NCBI GenBank assembly: GCA_964568855.1
Contig: CAZMSD010000025.1
Coordinates: 1-57,867 of the forward strand
Origin: CAZMSD01 sp964568855
GTDB taxonomy: Bacteria; CAIWAD01
Direction of reading: 5' to 3'
DNA: 57,867 nt
Made by a program: the position numbers and the translations under genes
Notes under the pieces: generated by a model
Seen by the model: only the letters and a program-made list of their open reading frames with translations
Database searches by the model: none
What the model was told of the DNA's origin: nothing
In this document: positions 34,275 to 43,757 of the stretch, in pieces
Position numbering within the stretch: the stretch's first letter is position 1
Layout: every line of letters begins with the position of its first letter

Positions 34275-35587
34275 TCCGCTGTGATACGGCCGTGGCCGGC
34301 GGCGGCCTGGCGGGAATGTACTCGGCCCTGCTGGCCGCGCGGCGGGGAGACCGCGTGGTGCTGCTGGAGCGCCGGCGCCGTCTTGGGGGCTCGGTGTTCA
34401 GCTTGAGCTCTCCACTCGGCCCGGCCGACAACTCCGTGCACCTGTTCACGGGCGCCTTCCGTCATTGTCTCGATCTGCTGGACCAGCTGGGAACCCGGAC
34501 TGCCCTGCGGCGCATGAGGCCGGGCTATGTTATCCTGGACCAGGGTCGGAGAGGCTGCCTGCGGGTTCCAGCAACTGGCGAAGGCGGGCACCGTGTCCTG
34601 CACCGCATGGTGACGGCACCGCTGTGTTTCCTGGCCTCCGATCTCTGGAGTTTCCGGAGCCGCCTGCGATTCATCGGCCTGGTGAAAAGGATGGAGAGGC
34701 TCCAGGCGCGAGCGGGCGAAAGTGCTTCCGCCTGGCTCGAGCGATTCGGACCGCGGGCGCCGGAACATGGGCGCTTCTGGCGTGAATGGGCCCTTTCCGT
34801 GTTCAACGGCCCCCTGGAGGAAGTGGACGCCGGGCTCTTCGCTCGCACGGCGCTGCGCTTCTTCGGCGATCCCGGCGCTTCGCAACCGCTGCTGGCCGAG
34901 ATCCCGCTGGACGAGCTGCTGGTGGAGCCGCTGGAAGCCCTGCTGCGGGGGCATGGCGTGCGCCTGTTGAAAGGATGCTCGCTGAGGGCCTGCCGGCGAT
35001 CCGGTTCTCAAGTGCTGGCCTGGGATTTTCCGGGCGGAAGAATAGAGGCCCAGCGCTACGTTTATGCCGCACCCCCGGACGCGCTGCGCCGGATCGAGGG
35101 CCTCGCCGATCTGCTGCCCGGATTCCCCGGTCGCGCGACGGGCCGGACCATCGCCAACCTGCTGGCGCAGGTGGAGTCACCGGGGGAAGCGGGGGAGCGA
35201 CCGCTGGGCTTTTTCGGCGAGCCCTTCCAGTGGCTGTTTCCCGCGGGACCGGGACGCGTGGTGCTGGTGGGCAGCGGCCTGGATCCCGGGCGGGATGCCG
35301 CGCGCTGTTCGACCGGGGCGCTGCTTGAACGTGGTCTTCGCCTGGTGGCCGAGGCGGGCCTTAAGGCCGCAGGAGGCACCTACCTGCTGCGCCAGTCCCA
35401 CGCCACCTGGCTGCAGACGTCCGCTTTCGAAGCCGCCCGTCCCGGATCCCGCAGCCCATTGATCAACCTGGCCTGGGCCGGCGCCTGGACCGCCACCGGT
35501 CTTCCCCTGACCATGGAGTCCGCGCTGGCCAGCGCCCTGCGCCTGGACGCGGAGCGGGGATTCTGGAGCACTTCGCCGGCGAATTGA
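34265..35587 (+). CDS. hpnE: Hydroxysqualene dehydroxylase HpnE (FAD-dependent)
   Basis: A 440-residue amine-oxidase/desaturase-type flavoprotein. The N-terminal dinucleotide motif is VAGGGLAGMYSALLAARRGDRVVLLERRRRLGG, and the C-terminal FAD segment INLAWAGAWTATGLPLTMESALASALR closes the site. HpnE reduces hydroxysqualene to squalene, completing the three-gene route from farnesyl diphosphate. GTG start overlaps the hpnD end. No squalene-hopene cyclase lies in the window, so the end product (hopanoid or other) is not shown. Confidence 0.9.
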   Translation: MELIRCDTAVAGGGLAGMYSALLAARRGDRVVLLERRRRLGGSVFSLSSPLGPADNSVHLFTGAFRHCLDLLDQLGTRTALRRMRPGYVILDQGRRGCLRVPATGEGGHRVLHRMVTAPLCFLASDLWSFRSRLRFIGLVKRMERLQARAGESASAWLERFGPRAPEHGRFWREWALSVFNGPLEEVDAGLFARTALRFFGDPGASQPLLAEIPLDELLVEPLEALLRGHGVRLLKGCSLRACRRSGSQVLAWDFPGGRIEAQRYVYAAPPDALRRIEGLADLLPGFPGRATGRTIANLLAQVESPGEAGERPLGFFGEPFQWLFPAGPGRVVLVGSGLDPGRDAARCSTGALLERGLRLVAEAGLKAAGGTYLLRQSHATWLQTSAFEAARPGSRSPLINLAWAGAWTATGLPLTMESALASALRLDAERGFWSTSPAN

Positions 35588-35659
35588 GAGGATGCCCGCC
35601 CGCTCCTCTGAAACCGGCCCGGTTGCCCTATGTCGAAATCGGATCACTGGGAGATCCTC

Positions 35660-36586
35660 ATGAAAACATTGCTCCGATACTGCCTGGCCGCGCTGCTGAC
35701 GGCACCCGCCCTGTGGGCCGGGTCGCGGGCCTTCCTCGGAATCGTCCCCACCGATACGGCGGACCTGAGTCTGCGCGGCTACGAAGGACAGGGAATCCTG
35801 ATCGCCAAGACCGTTGAAGGCGGACCGGCCCAGCGCGCGGGCATCGAGTCCGGCGACATTCTGACCGCCCTGGGCGGCAAACCGCTGATGGACAGCGACG
35901 ACCTGAGTTTCTTCCTCCGTCGCCTCTCTCCCGGAGAAGATGTCCGGGTGAGCTACTGGCGGAGCGGCGAGGTTGAAACGGTCACGGTCACCATGGCCGA
36001 GTATCCCGAAGAGCAGGTGATCGAGGCGAGAATCATGAAGAGCACGCCCTCGCTTTCCGGGAAGGCCTTCCTCGGCGTGGACGTCCAGAGCGTCAACGAG
36101 AACCTGCTCAGGTACTTCGGCGTTGAGGAAGGGGTCGGCGTGCTGGTAGACGCCGTGGTAGCCGGCTCACCCGCCGACGGCGTCGGCCTGCGGGTGGGCG
36201 ACGTAATCGTCGAAATCGACGGGCACCAGGTGGACAGCCCGGGTCGGCTGCGCAACCTGATCCGGCGCAACAAGCCCGGGACCGAGATCGAGCTGCTGCT
36301 GGTGCGGAAGCAGGAGCGCCTGCGGCTGACGGTCCGGCTGGCTGACCGCGATTTCTCAGAGCTGGAGATTCCCCGCATCGACCTGGAGCTCGACCTGCCC
36401 GCCCTGCCCATTCCGTGGGTCGAGCCTGACGAGGCGGAGGACCGGAAGACCCGCTGGTTGCCAGGTCTGCGAGCGCTTTCAGGCATCTTCGACCTGCTCA
36501 AGAGGCTGGGCGGATCGCCCGCGATCGTCGATCGGATTCAGCCCGCGACGGGCGAGCAGGTTCGCGCCGCAAGATCCGCCGGCTGA
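35660..36586 (+). CDS. Periplasmic tandem-PDZ protein
   Basis: Start at 35660 (MKTLLRYCLAALLTAPALWA signal peptide) with GGGAGA upstream; the longer frame from 35630 is less likely. Two PDZ domains: about 22-115 (FLGIVPTD, GPAQRAGIESGDILTALGGKPL, SPGEDVRVSYWRSGE) and about 130-225 (AFLGVDVQ, GSPADGVGLRVGDVIVEIDGHQV, KPGTEIELLLVRKQ). No protease domain is present, so unlike DegP it would only bind peptides. It might assist envelope quality control; position between hpnE and a TolC gene gives no firm link. Confidence 0.8.
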   Translation: MKTLLRYCLAALLTAPALWAGSRAFLGIVPTDTADLSLRGYEGQGILIAKTVEGGPAQRAGIESGDILTALGGKPLMDSDDLSFFLRRLSPGEDVRVSYWRSGEVETVTVTMAEYPEEQVIEARIMKSTPSLSGKAFLGVDVQSVNENLLRYFGVEEGVGVLVDAVVAGSPADGVGLRVGDVIVEIDGHQVDSPGRLRNLIRRNKPGTEIELLLVRKQERLRLTVRLADRDFSELEIPRIDLELDLPALPIPWVEPDEAEDRKTRWLPGLRALSGIFDLLKRLGGSPAIVDRIQPATGEQVRAARSAG

Positions 36587-36644
36587 GTGCGGCGCATGTA
36601 TTTCCATTCCGCCCGGCATCCGCACGTGAAGGACGCCCATCTCC

Positions 36645-38057
36645 ATGAATGAGCCCGTGACACTTCCTGGGACGACCGCAAGAAGAATTCCGTCCCGGCC
36701 GCATTCCCTCGCCCTGCAGGCCTGGATCCTGCTCTTCCTGTGTTTCCTTCCGTCGGCACGCGGCGTCGAAAGCGGCGCGGCGCTCGATCCGGAGGCGGGC
36801 TACAGCTTCGAGGAATTGTACTCGCTGGGGCTGGAGCACAACCTGGAACTGCTCAGTTCCCGGCTGGACGTGGATGGGCTGCGCTGGGACCGGCTGGCCG
36901 CCGCCGGAACCCTGGGGCCCGGCGCGTCCTTCAACCTCGGCCTCGGCCAATACGAGCAGCATACCTTCAGCTTCATGGCGCCCGACGGAACGGTGTTCGA
37001 AGTGGACGACGCCATAGTGTCGGACAACAGCGGCTCCCGCTTCAACCTGAGCCTCAACCAGACCTTGTTCCAGGGATTTTCACGGGTGGCCGGTTTCAGG
37101 AAGGCGCTCCTGCTGCAGGAGGACGTCCTGGGTCTGGACCAGGCGGCGCGTCTGCAGTTCCGCCAGGATCTCAAGAAGAGCCTGCATGCCGTGATGACCG
37201 CCCGGGCGCTGCTGGAGGCGGAGGAGTCCCTGCTGCAGGAAACGCGCGAGCAGCACCGCCTGACCAGCGCGATGCACGAAATCGGATCGGTGATCGAGCT
37301 GGACGTGCTGCAGACCGAGATCAACGTGGGACGGCAGCTGGTGAACGTGGAGAGCGCCCGGCAGGATCTCGCCAGTTCCTGGGACGCCGTGACCCTGCTG
37401 CTGGGAGTGAAGCCCTGCGATCCGCCGGGCCTGGCCATGTCCTTCCAGGCCTTCGAGCCCGCCTGGACCGAGGAGCAACTGGTGTCCACGGCTCGCGAAC
37501 ACCGCCAGGACGTTCTGAGCAGCGGCCGCGCGCGGAAGATCGCCGGCCTGGACATGACCCTGGCCCGGTCCGAATTCCTGCCCACCCTCACCGCCAGCCT
37601 GAGTCACACGCGGGACGCCTGGCGCTCCGGCAAGTACGAATGGAAGCTCTACCCGGAAGACTACACCAACAGCGTCAATTTCAACCTGTCCCTGCCCCTC
37701 TTCCAGGGCTTCAGCGCCCTGAACAACCTGCAGCACAGCCGGGCGGATCGGCTGAAGCGCGAGCTGGAGCACGAGCAGTTGCTGCTGGAAGTCCGTGCGG
37801 CGGTCCGCGAATCCCTGGCGCGCCTGCGCTCGGCCTGGACCCAGAGCCGCCTGACGGAGAAGAACCGCGACTTGGCGCGCCGCAGCCTGGACCTGGAACG
37901 CAAGCGCTACAAGCTGGGCATGGCCACGCTGTTGAACGTGCAGACCGCCGAGTCCACCTACCGCCAGGCGGAAACGGAGCACCTGAGCCAGCTGCTCGCC
38001 TTCCATGACCGCCTGGCCGACCTGGAGCTGGCGGTGGGCCGTCCCCTGGTCCCTTGA
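36645..38057 (+). CDS. TolC-family outer membrane protein (second in window)
   Basis: 470 residues. After a 20-residue basic leader comes a signal (LQAWILLFLCFLPSARG), then YSFEELYSLGLEHNLELLSSRLDVDGLRWDRLAAAGTLGPGASFNLGLG, the canonical OEP start. A second half shows NFNLSLPLFQGFSALNNLQHSRADRLKREL. It ends with MATLLNVQTAESTYRQAETE, the second OEP repeat end. No pump is adjacent; it may serve a transport system elsewhere. Its 3' end is followed by the tsaB gene 109 bp downstream. Confidence 0.85.
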   Translation: MNEPVTLPGTTARRIPSRPHSLALQAWILLFLCFLPSARGVESGAALDPEAGYSFEELYSLGLEHNLELLSSRLDVDGLRWDRLAAAGTLGPGASFNLGLGQYEQHTFSFMAPDGTVFEVDDAIVSDNSGSRFNLSLNQTLFQGFSRVAGFRKALLLQEDVLGLDQAARLQFRQDLKKSLHAVMTARALLEAEESLLQETREQHRLTSAMHEIGSVIELDVLQTEINVGRQLVNVESARQDLASSWDAVTLLLGVKPCDPPGLAMSFQAFEPAWTEEQLVSTAREHRQDVLSSGRARKIAGLDMTLARSEFLPTLTASLSHTRDAWRSGKYEWKLYPEDYTNSVNFNLSLPLFQGFSALNNLQHSRADRLKRELEHEQLLLEVRAAVRESLARLRSAWTQSRLTEKNRDLARRSLDLERKRYKLGMATLLNVQTAESTYRQAETEHLSQLLAFHDRLADLELAVGRPLVP

Positions 38058-38166
38058 ACGCGCGCTCCTCCCGGAATGTATCACCGGGCCGCACCGGTTG
38101 CCCCGCCTTTTGTACTTTCCAGTGATTCCATGTTCCGTAGAACGGCTCACGGAGGGCCGGCGCGCC

Positions 38167-38859
38167 ATGCGTGTTCCACCGCTGACCCTGGCCATCGACA
38201 CTTCCACCCTCCACTCGGGGATCGCCCTGGCCGGGGAGTGGATCCACGAAATCCAGCGTTTCGGACCGCCGCTGAGGGCGGGCGAGCGACTGGCCCCGGC
38301 CATCGCCGAGGTCCTCCAGCGACAGGAGCTGGAACCTCGTGACCTGGACCTGCTCGTGCTGGCCAACGGGCCGGGTTCCTTCACGGGCCTGCGGATCGGC
38401 CTGTCCACGGCCAAGGGCCTGGCCTTCGGGGTGGATCTGCCGCTGGCGGCCGTCTCCACCCTGGATGTGCTGGCCTGGCAGTGCCCGGTGCGCAGCGGCC
38501 GTGTGTACCCCGTAATGGAGGCCCGGCGCGGCGAAGTCTATACCGCCGCCTACGAACGTCGCGGTCCCGCGCTGACCAGGGAAGGGGATTTTCTGCGGCG
38601 GGGACACGCGGAATTCCTCGCCGATCTCCCCGCGGGGGCCATGGTTTGCGGGCCCGCCGTCGAGCAGCTGCGCGAGGCCGCCATGCGGCTCGAAAGCCAC
38701 GTGGAGCTCGCCGATCCGCCGGACAACCAATTGTCGCTTCCCTGGCTGATACGGCTGGGGCGGGAGCGGTTCGACAGGCAGGATTCCGAGGACGTGGCGA
38801 ACCTGGAACCCTTCTACCTGCAGTCCTTCACCCCGACGCGGGGCAGAAGCAGACTCTGA
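38167..38859 (+). CDS. tsaB: tRNA t6A biosynthesis protein TsaB
   Basis: Start chosen at 38167 (MRVPPLTLAIDTSTLHSGIAL, 230 residues) because the family begins here and GGAGGG lies upstream; the open frame from 38005 would overlap the TolC gene by 53 bases. ASKHA-fold landmarks: LAIDTST, then LVLANGPGSFTGLRIGLSTAKGLAFG, then VMEARRGEVYTAAY. TsaB pairs with TsaD (not in the window) to install threonylcarbamoyl on A37 of ANN-decoding tRNAs. Confidence 0.9.
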   Translation: MRVPPLTLAIDTSTLHSGIALAGEWIHEIQRFGPPLRAGERLAPAIAEVLQRQELEPRDLDLLVLANGPGSFTGLRIGLSTAKGLAFGVDLPLAAVSTLDVLAWQCPVRSGRVYPVMEARRGEVYTAAYERRGPALTREGDFLRRGHAEFLADLPAGAMVCGPAVEQLREAAMRLESHVELADPPDNQLSLPWLIRLGRERFDRQDSEDVANLEPFYLQSFTPTRGRSRL

Positions 38860-38937
38860 TCGACTCCGGAAGCGGTCCGCCGGCAAGCGGGCGCGTGCTC
38901 GTCGACCGGCGCCCCGCCAAGAGTGTGGTCCATCATC

Positions 38938-39717
38938 ATGACCGAGATCTGGCACATCATCCAACCCGGCTGGCGCGACCTGCTGGACATCATCATCGTG
39001 GGCGTGCTCTTCTACCAGGTCTACCGCCTGATGAAGGGCACCCGCGCCGTTCCCATGTTCATCGGGCTGCTGCTGATCCTCTTCGTCTACGTCGTGGTCC
39101 AGCTGATGGAACTGTCGCTGATTTCCCTGATCTTCAAGGAATTCGCCACGGTCTGGGCCATCGCCATCGTGATCCTGTTCCAGCCCGAACTGCGCCGCTT
39201 CCTGATCCACATGGGCAACAACCCTCTGCTGGCTCGCCTCTTTCCCATCCGCCCCTTCGTCATGGTGGAGGAAATCGCCGCGGCGGCGGCGGAACTCTCG
39301 CAGCGCCAGTACGGCGGCCTGTTCGTGATCACGCGCGAAGTGGGCCTGCGCGGAGTGCTGGAGACCGGAGTGCGTCTGCAGTCCGAAATCAGCCGCGAGC
39401 TGCTGGTGAGCATCTTCTTTCCCCGGACGCCCCTCCACGACGGCGCTGTGGTCATTTCGGGCAGCATCGTCCAGGCCGCCAAGTGCATCCTGCCCCTGTC
39501 CAGCAATCCCGGCATCGATTCCCACCTGGGCACCCGCCACCGGGCGGCCCTGGGAATCTCCGAGGAGTCCGACGCGGTGGTAGTGGTGGTTTCAGAGGAG
39601 ACGGGCAACATCAACCTGGCCATCGAGGGCCGCCTGCTGCCCATGACCGACCAGCAGGCCCTGTCCAACACCCTGGATCGCATCTTCCTGAAGCGCGGAT
39701 CCGAAGCTCTTGCCTGA
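38938..39717 (+). CDS. cdaA: Membrane-bound diadenylate cyclase CdaA
   Basis: About 259 residues from ATG at 38938 (MTEIWHIIQPGWRDLLDIIIVGVLFYQVYRL); GTG at 38923 is an alternative. Three N-terminal membrane helices are followed by a DisA_N catalytic domain with LHDGAVVISGS and LGTRHRAALGISE, the DGA and RHR motifs that bind ATP. It makes the second messenger c-di-AMP at the inner membrane. A GlmM/CdaR partner is not present here. Confidence 0.92.
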   Translation: MTEIWHIIQPGWRDLLDIIIVGVLFYQVYRLMKGTRAVPMFIGLLLILFVYVVVQLMELSLISLIFKEFATVWAIAIVILFQPELRRFLIHMGNNPLLARLFPIRPFVMVEEIAAAAAELSQRQYGGLFVITREVGLRGVLETGVRLQSEISRELLVSIFFPRTPLHDGAVVISGSIVQAAKCILPLSSNPGIDSHLGTRHRAALGISEESDAVVVVVSEETGNINLAIEGRLLPMTDQQALSNTLDRIFLKRGSEALA

Positions 39718-39822
39718 TTCCGGCCGCCAATCTTCCCTGTATCGCAAACTCGGGCTTGCATCAAGGCCGGGATTCATTATCTTCTGGTTCATATAAACCG
39801 GCCATGAAGAGCTGAGGACCTG

Positions 39823-41175
39823 GTGGAGAAGACTGAACCAGCTTGGCGCTCGGTCCTGGGCTGGGTGATGTACGATTTCGCCAACAGCGCCTACGCCGTG
39901 GTGATCCTGGCCGTGATCTTCAACAACTACTTCGCCACCGTGGTCGCCGGCGGAGAGGCGGGACTCCTGTACCGGGTCTGGGACTGGGAATTCCGGATTC
40001 CGGGGGTCAGTGTCTTCAGCTTCATCAACGTGGCGGCCCTGCTGGTGGTGGCGACGGCCTCGCCGGTGCTGGGCGCCCTGGCGGACTACTCGGGAAGGAA
40101 GAAGCGCTACCTGGCGGCGGCCTGGCTGCTGGGAGTGGGCGGCACCTCCCTGTTGAGTCTTGTCGGCCCCGGGGACCTGGCGGCCGCCTCGCTGCTCTTC
40201 GTGCTGAGCAACATCGGATTCGCCGCGGGTTCGATCTTCTATGACGCCTTTCTGCCCGAGGTCTGCCGGCCGGGGAGCGAGGCGCGGATATCCGGCGCGG
40301 GCTATGCCGCCGGATACCTGGGCGGCGGTCTGCTGCTGGTGCTGGTGCTGGTGATGAAGCAGCTCGTGGAGGGCTTCGAATACACCCACAGTTTCCTGAT
40401 GACGGGTTTGTGGTGGCTGGTTTTCGCGCTGCCCACGATCCTCTGGCTGCACGATCGTCCGGTCCCGGTGCCCGCCGGCAGGCTGGGCGGGTACATCAAG
40501 ATCGGCTACCGCAAGGTCCGGCGGACGCTGGACCACTTCGGCGAGCTGAGCACCCTGCGCCGCTTCCTGCTGGCCTACCTGGTCTACGGAACGGGTATCG
40601 AGAGCGTGATCCGGCTGGCCTCGATCTTCGGCGCCATCGAGCTGGGAATGGAACAGGGCGAGCTGATCGTGTTCTTCCTCGTGATACAGGGAACGGCGCT
40701 GGTCGGCGCGATGGTCTTCGGCTGGCTGGCGGACGCGGCGGGGAACCGTCCCGTGCTTCTGGTCACGCTCTGGATCTGGGTCGGCGCGCTGATCTGGGCC
40801 TGGCTGCTGGGGCTGTTCTTCGATCCGCTCAAGGAGTTCTGGATCGTCGGCGTGCTGGCGGGCTTGGCCATGGGCGGCAGCCAGGGCATCTCGCGGGCCC
40901 TCCAGTCGGTGATCCTGCCCGCGGGAATGGAGAACGAGTTCTTCGGCTTCTTCAGCATGGCGGGGAGGTCGGCCAACATCCTGGGCATGCTCAGTTTCGG
41001 CATGGTCACCTGGATCACGGGCGACATGCGCCTGGGCATTCTATCGCTGCTGGTGTTCTTCCTGGGAGGAATCGTGATCCTCCGGCGCGTTTCGGAGGTC
41101 CTGGGCAGGGAGGAGGCTGAGCGCTTCAGCATCAGCGCGGAAGCCGCGCGTACGGACGCCGGCGGGAGCGAGTGA
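39823..41175 (+). CDS. Major facilitator superfamily transporter, UMF1/Atg22-like
   Basis: 450 residues, about 12 hydrophobic segments. It opens GWVMYDFANSAYAVVILAVIFNNYFA, the hallmark of UMF1/Atg22-type permeases, and has PVLGALADYSGRKKRYL, the loop 2-3 MFS motif, and GGSQGISRALQSVILPAGMENEFFGFFS. GTG start at 39823. The substrate is not predictable (vacuolar amino-acid efflux in the yeast homologue). The final 25 residues are charged and cytoplasmic. Confidence 0.85.
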   Translation: MEKTEPAWRSVLGWVMYDFANSAYAVVILAVIFNNYFATVVAGGEAGLLYRVWDWEFRIPGVSVFSFINVAALLVVATASPVLGALADYSGRKKRYLAAAWLLGVGGTSLLSLVGPGDLAAASLLFVLSNIGFAAGSIFYDAFLPEVCRPGSEARISGAGYAAGYLGGGLLLVLVLVMKQLVEGFEYTHSFLMTGLWWLVFALPTILWLHDRPVPVPAGRLGGYIKIGYRKVRRTLDHFGELSTLRRFLLAYLVYGTGIESVIRLASIFGAIELGMEQGELIVFFLVIQGTALVGAMVFGWLADAAGNRPVLLVTLWIWVGALIWAWLLGLFFDPLKEFWIVGVLAGLAMGGSQGISRALQSVILPAGMENEFFGFFSMAGRSANILGMLSFGMVTWITGDMRLGILSLLVFFLGGIVILRRVSEVLGREEAERFSISAEAARTDAGGSE

Positions 41176-41219
41176 CACAGAACCTCCCCCGGTCTGCGTG
41201 ACACAAACGGAATCGACGA

Positions 41220-42338
41220 ATGGCGCAGAAGACCTGGACCAGCCGCCGCAGGAAAAAACGCCGCCGGGACGAGCTCGAGCGCCACGAGGAGCGGCGCGAG
41301 AGACGGAAGGCGGAGGCCCTGGAGCGGGGGAGCGAGGTGCTCGACCTGGAGGACGCGGAAGACGCCGTGGACCGCCGAATCGCCCGCTCGCGGCGCGTCA
41401 AGGACGGCCGGCGCAGCGAGGTCGGCGCCGGGTTGCTGGACGGTCTGGTGGTCGGGTTCAAGCGCACCGCTTTCGTCGTGGCGCTGGACCGGGGCGGCGA
41501 AATCGAGGCCCGCAGCCGGTCGACCACCGCCAGCCCGCACGGGGACAGCACGCTGGTCGCGGTGGGTGACCGCGTGCGCTGCCTGCCCGGCGCCGGGAGG
41601 GTGGGCGTGATCGCCGAAGTTCTTCCGCGGTGCAACCGGCTGTCCCGGGCCTCCAAGCTGCACAGGGAGGTGGAGCAGGTCATGGTGGCCAACGTGGACC
41701 GGGTGATCGTGGTCGCCTCGGTCCGCGATCCGTACCTCAAGCCTGGACTGATCGACAGGTACCTGCTGACGGCGCTGAAGCACGGCATCGAGGCGCGGAT
41801 CTGCTTCAACAAGGTCGATCTCGATCCGGAACGGGCCTGGGGCGAGGTCCGGGACGTGTATCACGAAGCGGGCTTCGCCACCCTGGCCACGAGCGCGGTC
41901 ACGGGCGAGGGCCTCGCGGACCTGCAGCGGACCCTGGGCGAGGGCGTCAGCGTGCTCACGGGCCAGTCGGGAGTGGGCAAGACTTCGCTGCTCAACCGCC
42001 TGGATCCCGAGCTGGATCTGCCCGTGGCGCTCGTGATGCAGGCGGCCCGCAAGGGCCGGCACACCACTTCCTCGTCCCGGCTGATTCCCTTCGCCTTCGG
42101 AGGATTCGTGGTGGATACTCCAGGCATCAAGGAGTTCGCCCTGTGGGACATCGAGGCCGATGAGCTTCCCGCACTGTACCCCGAATTCCTCGAACTCGCC
42201 CAGGCCTGCAGGTTCTCCAACTGCCGGCACCTGGACGAGCCCGGCTGCGCCGTGAAGGAAGCGATCGAGGCGGGCCGGATTTCCGGGCTGCGCTATCGCA
42301 ATTATCTGCAGATTCACGAAACGCTGTTGAAACGCTAA
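41220..42338 (+). CDS. rsgA: Small ribosomal subunit biogenesis GTPase RsgA
   Basis: 372 residues. A long basic N-terminal extension (about 1-65, rich in R and K) precedes the OB fold. The circularly permuted GTPase order is visible: FNKVDLD (G4), SAVTGEG (G5), LTGQSGVGKTSLLNRL (G1), GRHTTSSSRLI (G2) and VVDTPGIKEFAL (G3). The C-terminal zinc motif CRFSNCRHLDEPGCAVKEAI is intact. RsgA checks 30S subunit maturation. The extension is likely rRNA-binding. The ATG at 41220 is close to a possible GTG at 41197 in another frame, which I reject. Confidence 0.93.
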   Translation: MAQKTWTSRRRKKRRRDELERHEERRERRKAEALERGSEVLDLEDAEDAVDRRIARSRRVKDGRRSEVGAGLLDGLVVGFKRTAFVVALDRGGEIEARSRSTTASPHGDSTLVAVGDRVRCLPGAGRVGVIAEVLPRCNRLSRASKLHREVEQVMVANVDRVIVVASVRDPYLKPGLIDRYLLTALKHGIEARICFNKVDLDPERAWGEVRDVYHEAGFATLATSAVTGEGLADLQRTLGEGVSVLTGQSGVGKTSLLNRLDPELDLPVALVMQAARKGRHTTSSSRLIPFAFGGFVVDTPGIKEFALWDIEADELPALYPEFLELAQACRFSNCRHLDEPGCAVKEAIEAGRISGLRYRNYLQIHETLLKR

Positions 42339-42352
42339 AATTGGGGGCTGCC

Positions 42353-43741
42353 GTGAGCTACAGCATTTTCATCGTCGACGACGATCCGAACATCCGCAGC
42401 ATCCTGGGAGAGTTCATCGACGGCCTGGGGCACCACGTCGCGACCTACGGTTCGGGGCGCGAGGCCCTGGACGCGGCGCGCGACAATCCGCCGGAGCTGG
42501 TCGTGCTGGACATCAACCTTCCGGACATCTCGGGCATGGCCGTGCTCGAGAAGATGCGCAGCGACTACCCGGACATCCACTGCGTGATGATCACCGGCGA
42601 GCTGAACAGCCAGAAAGTCGTGGCGGCGATGAAACAGGGCGCCTCGGAATTCCTCTTCAAGCCGATCAGCCTCGAACAGTTGCGGCTCGTGCTGGAGCGG
42701 GCCGAAAAGGAGATCCGCTCCCGCTTCCAGAAGGAGATCCTCCGGCGCAAGGAGGGCGACTACGACTTCTCGGCGATCATCGGCGAATCGCCCGCCATGG
42801 ATCGCGCCAAGGAGACCACGCGGAAAGTCGCCCATTCGAGCGCCAACACGGTGCTGATCCGCGGCGAGACGGGCACCGGAAAGGAGCTCTACGCTCGGGC
42901 GATCCACTTCAATTCGTCGCGGATGGACGATCCTTTCGTCGAGGTGAACTGCTCCGCCATTCCGCCGCAGCTGCTGGAGTCGGAGCTCTTCGGGCACGAG
43001 AAGGGTTCCTTCACCGACGCCAAGGAACGCAAGATCGGGCTGATCGAGCAGGCCAGCGGAGGTACCTTCTTCCTGGACGAGATCGGCGACATGGATTTCC
43101 AGCTGCAGGCGAAGATTCTGCGCGTGCTGGAGGACCGGACCATCCGCCGCGTGGGCGGGGACCGTTCGATCCCGGTGGACATCCGCGTCATCGCGGCGAC
43201 GCACAAGAACCTGGACGAGATGATCCAGGAGCGGTTGTTCCGCGAGGACCTCTACTTCCGCCTGAACGTGATCGTGCTCGAGCTGCCCCCGCTGCGCGAG
43301 CGGGGAGACGACGTGATCATGCTGGGCGATTTCTTCATGAAGCAGTTCTGCCGCGAACACAACCGGCGCATCAAAGGCTTCACGCCCTCCGCAGTGGACG
43401 CGCTGCGGGCGTATCACTGGCCGGGCAACGTCCGCGAACTTCGTAACACGCTCGAGCGGGCCGTGCTGATCGAGGCCGAGGACTGGGTGGACGCCGAGCA
43501 CCTGCACCTGTGGCGACGCCGCAGCACGAGGAACGAGGGCGGACGGGAGCAGAGGATGCGCATCGGTTACGATTTCGAGATCCCCGACGAGGGTTTCTCG
43601 ATCGTCGAGTTCGAAAAGATCCTGCTGGCCCGGGCGCTGAAGAAGGCGCGCTACAACGTCTCGAAGGCCGCCCGGATGCTTGGTCTCAGCCGTGAGACGA
43701 TGCGCTACCGGATCAAGAAGCACAACCTCAACGACGAGTAA
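42353..43741 (+). CDS. NtrC-type response regulator, sigma54 activator with a variant GAFTGA loop
   Basis: Start chosen at GTG 42353 (SYSIFIVDDDPN, after GGGGG); TTG 42341 is also possible. An N-terminal receiver (IVDDD, VVLDIN as the phospho-Asp strand, K in FLFKPI) is followed by an AAA+ domain: GETGTGKE (Walker A), GGTFFLDEIGD (Walker B) and FREDLYFRLNV. The sigma54 contact loop reads GSFTDA instead of GAFTGA, and the C-terminal Fis-like HTH is KAARMLGLSRETMRYRIKKH. It sits 15 bp after rsgA and just before the sugar-transferase gene, so it may control exopolysaccharide expression. The GSFTDA variant means sigma54 activation is not certain. Confidence 0.9.
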   Translation: MSYSIFIVDDDPNIRSILGEFIDGLGHHVATYGSGREALDAARDNPPELVVLDINLPDISGMAVLEKMRSDYPDIHCVMITGELNSQKVVAAMKQGASEFLFKPISLEQLRLVLERAEKEIRSRFQKEILRRKEGDYDFSAIIGESPAMDRAKETTRKVAHSSANTVLIRGETGTGKELYARAIHFNSSRMDDPFVEVNCSAIPPQLLESELFGHEKGSFTDAKERKIGLIEQASGGTFFLDEIGDMDFQLQAKILRVLEDRTIRRVGGDRSIPVDIRVIAATHKNLDEMIQERLFREDLYFRLNVIVLELPPLRERGDDVIMLGDFFMKQFCREHNRRIKGFTPSAVDALRAYHWPGNVRELRNTLERAVLIEAEDWVDAEHLHLWRRRSTRNEGGREQRMRIGYDFEIPDEGFSIVEFEKILLARALKKARYNVSKAARMLGLSRETMRYRIKKHNLNDE

Positions 43742-43757
43742 CTCCGGGTACGCCGGC

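Noticed and set aside
37711..39540. Minus-strand frame of 609 codons across TolC, tsaB and cdaA
   Set aside because: It crosses three genes that have clear conserved motifs on the other strand, and it lacks any protein signature.
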